A stretch of 64,000 bases of DNA, from positions 8,810,821-8,874,820 of the forward strand of contig OZ025242.1 in NCBI GenBank assembly GCA_964019155.1. The letters run 5' to 3'. Made by a program: the position numbers and the translations under genes. The notes beneath the pieces are model-generated. The model was given only the letters and a program-made list of their open reading frames with translations. It searched no databases and was not told the DNA's origin. The DNA comes from Osedax fenrisi. Its lineage: Eukaryota > Annelida > Polychaeta > Sabellida > Siboglinidae. This document shows, in pieces, positions 63,344-64,000 of this stretch. Positions within the stretch are counted from its first letter, which is position 1. The number at the start of each line of letters is the position of its first letter.

Positions 63344-64000
63344 ATATATATAAATAAATATATTAAAAATATTAAAAAAGTATATTTATATATATATATA
63401 TATATACTTTATTGTTTATTTATATTGGATATAAGCACAAATATACATGGCAATGCATAAATATATAATGTATATAGTTTAATGTAATAATTAATTATTA
63501 TAATTAAATATAATTAATTATGCAATTATAGATATAATGAAATGTATATAAACTAATAAAATAAAACAAAATAAAATGTATATAGTGTATATGAATGTAT
63601 ATAATGTATATGAATGTATATAATGTATATGAATGTTTATAATGTATATGAATGTATATAATGTATATGTATGTATATGAATGTATATGAATAGTGTAAG
63701 ACGTGTAATAATAGTGAAATTATAATATGAATATAGAGATTATAAATAAAAATAATAGAATAGAGAAAAATGTAAACAACAATATAATAGAAATGATATG
63801 CTCCAATGATTTTAATAATATTTTAAATATGAATGATATAAAGTTGAATAAATGACAAAGTAGTGCGTGAAAAAAATAATTAATAAGTAAACAATGTGTG
63901 TTATATGTTTATAAATGTGATGATTATAAAATATTCATGGAAAACTTATCTGGATATCGGATTAAGCAGGCTAAATTAATTTGGAATTAAATTGATGTTT
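63185..64000. repeat. TA tracts and (ATGTATATGA)-type minisatellite
   Basis: TA tracts at 63301-63350 and 63385-63410. The phrase TGTATATGAATGTATATAA recurs in tandem at about 63583-63690. No gene in the remainder to the window end. Confidence 0.8.

Overview
The window is AT-rich, intron-bearing animal DNA, almost certainly from an invertebrate. It contains a rhodopsin-type GPCR exon, an astacin-type protease exon, CR1/L2-like, RTE-like and other LINE remnants, and pogo/Tigger, hAT-, PIF/Harbinger- and Mutator-style DNA transposon ends. It also has long microsatellites of (TA)n, (CTA)n and (TAA)n. There are no bacterial operons, rRNA or CRISPR arrays. I cannot name the phylum with confidence. 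Only two or three stretches look like parts of host genes: a GPCR first exon (4229-4607, minus), an astacin exon (56594-56830, minus) and an unrecognised open frame (49199-49567, minus). Nearly everything else is mobile DNA and its decay products.

Layout: 1-1.2 kb holds a CR1/L2-type LINE remnant. 1.2-5.2 kb holds microsatellites, perfect palindromes and the GPCR exon. 5.2-9.1 kb is one (CTA)n microsatellite split by a 3.06-kb hAT-like element, which itself contains an RTE-like LINE remnant. 9.1-12.6 kb holds two pieces of another LINE family. 13.4-47.3 kb can be read as a set of nested transposons. From outside to inside these are: a pogo-like element with GGCCGA-type ends (13444-47274, tentative), a PIF/Harbinger-like element (26339-44003, TTA target duplication), a second element with GGCCGA-type ends (28303-43573, TA duplication), a Mutator-style element with about 390-bp inverted repeats (28707-37131, 9-bp duplication), and a GC-rich non-LTR retrotransposon (32301-36797, 12-bp duplication). 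Three of the inner insertions can be checked against uninterrupted paralogous copies of their target inside this same window. 47.7-50.4 kb holds more LINE pieces. 51.7-58.6 kb holds pogo, foldback and terminal-inverted-repeat elements plus the astacin exon. 59.4-63.2 kb holds faint exon-like pieces and a two-ORF LINE with a long (TTA)n tail.

Three coding structures stand out. The 32.3-36.8 kb retrotransposon encodes one long protein, broken by a single in-frame stop. It has a 2A-type skipping motif, two PHD-like fingers, an AP endonuclease, a reverse transcriptase, RNase H and a C-terminal zinc finger. At 37248-40849 a small spliced gene model carries a 51-bp, phase 1-1 exon tandemly repeated four times, ending in a pogo-type C-terminal zinc-finger exon. 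At 19292-23865 (minus) lies a decayed multi-exon transposase-like gene of a widespread unnamed family, with all resolved introns in phase 1. The nested order gives a relative history: host repeat, then Harbinger-like, then GGCCGA-ended, then Mutator-style, then retrotransposon.
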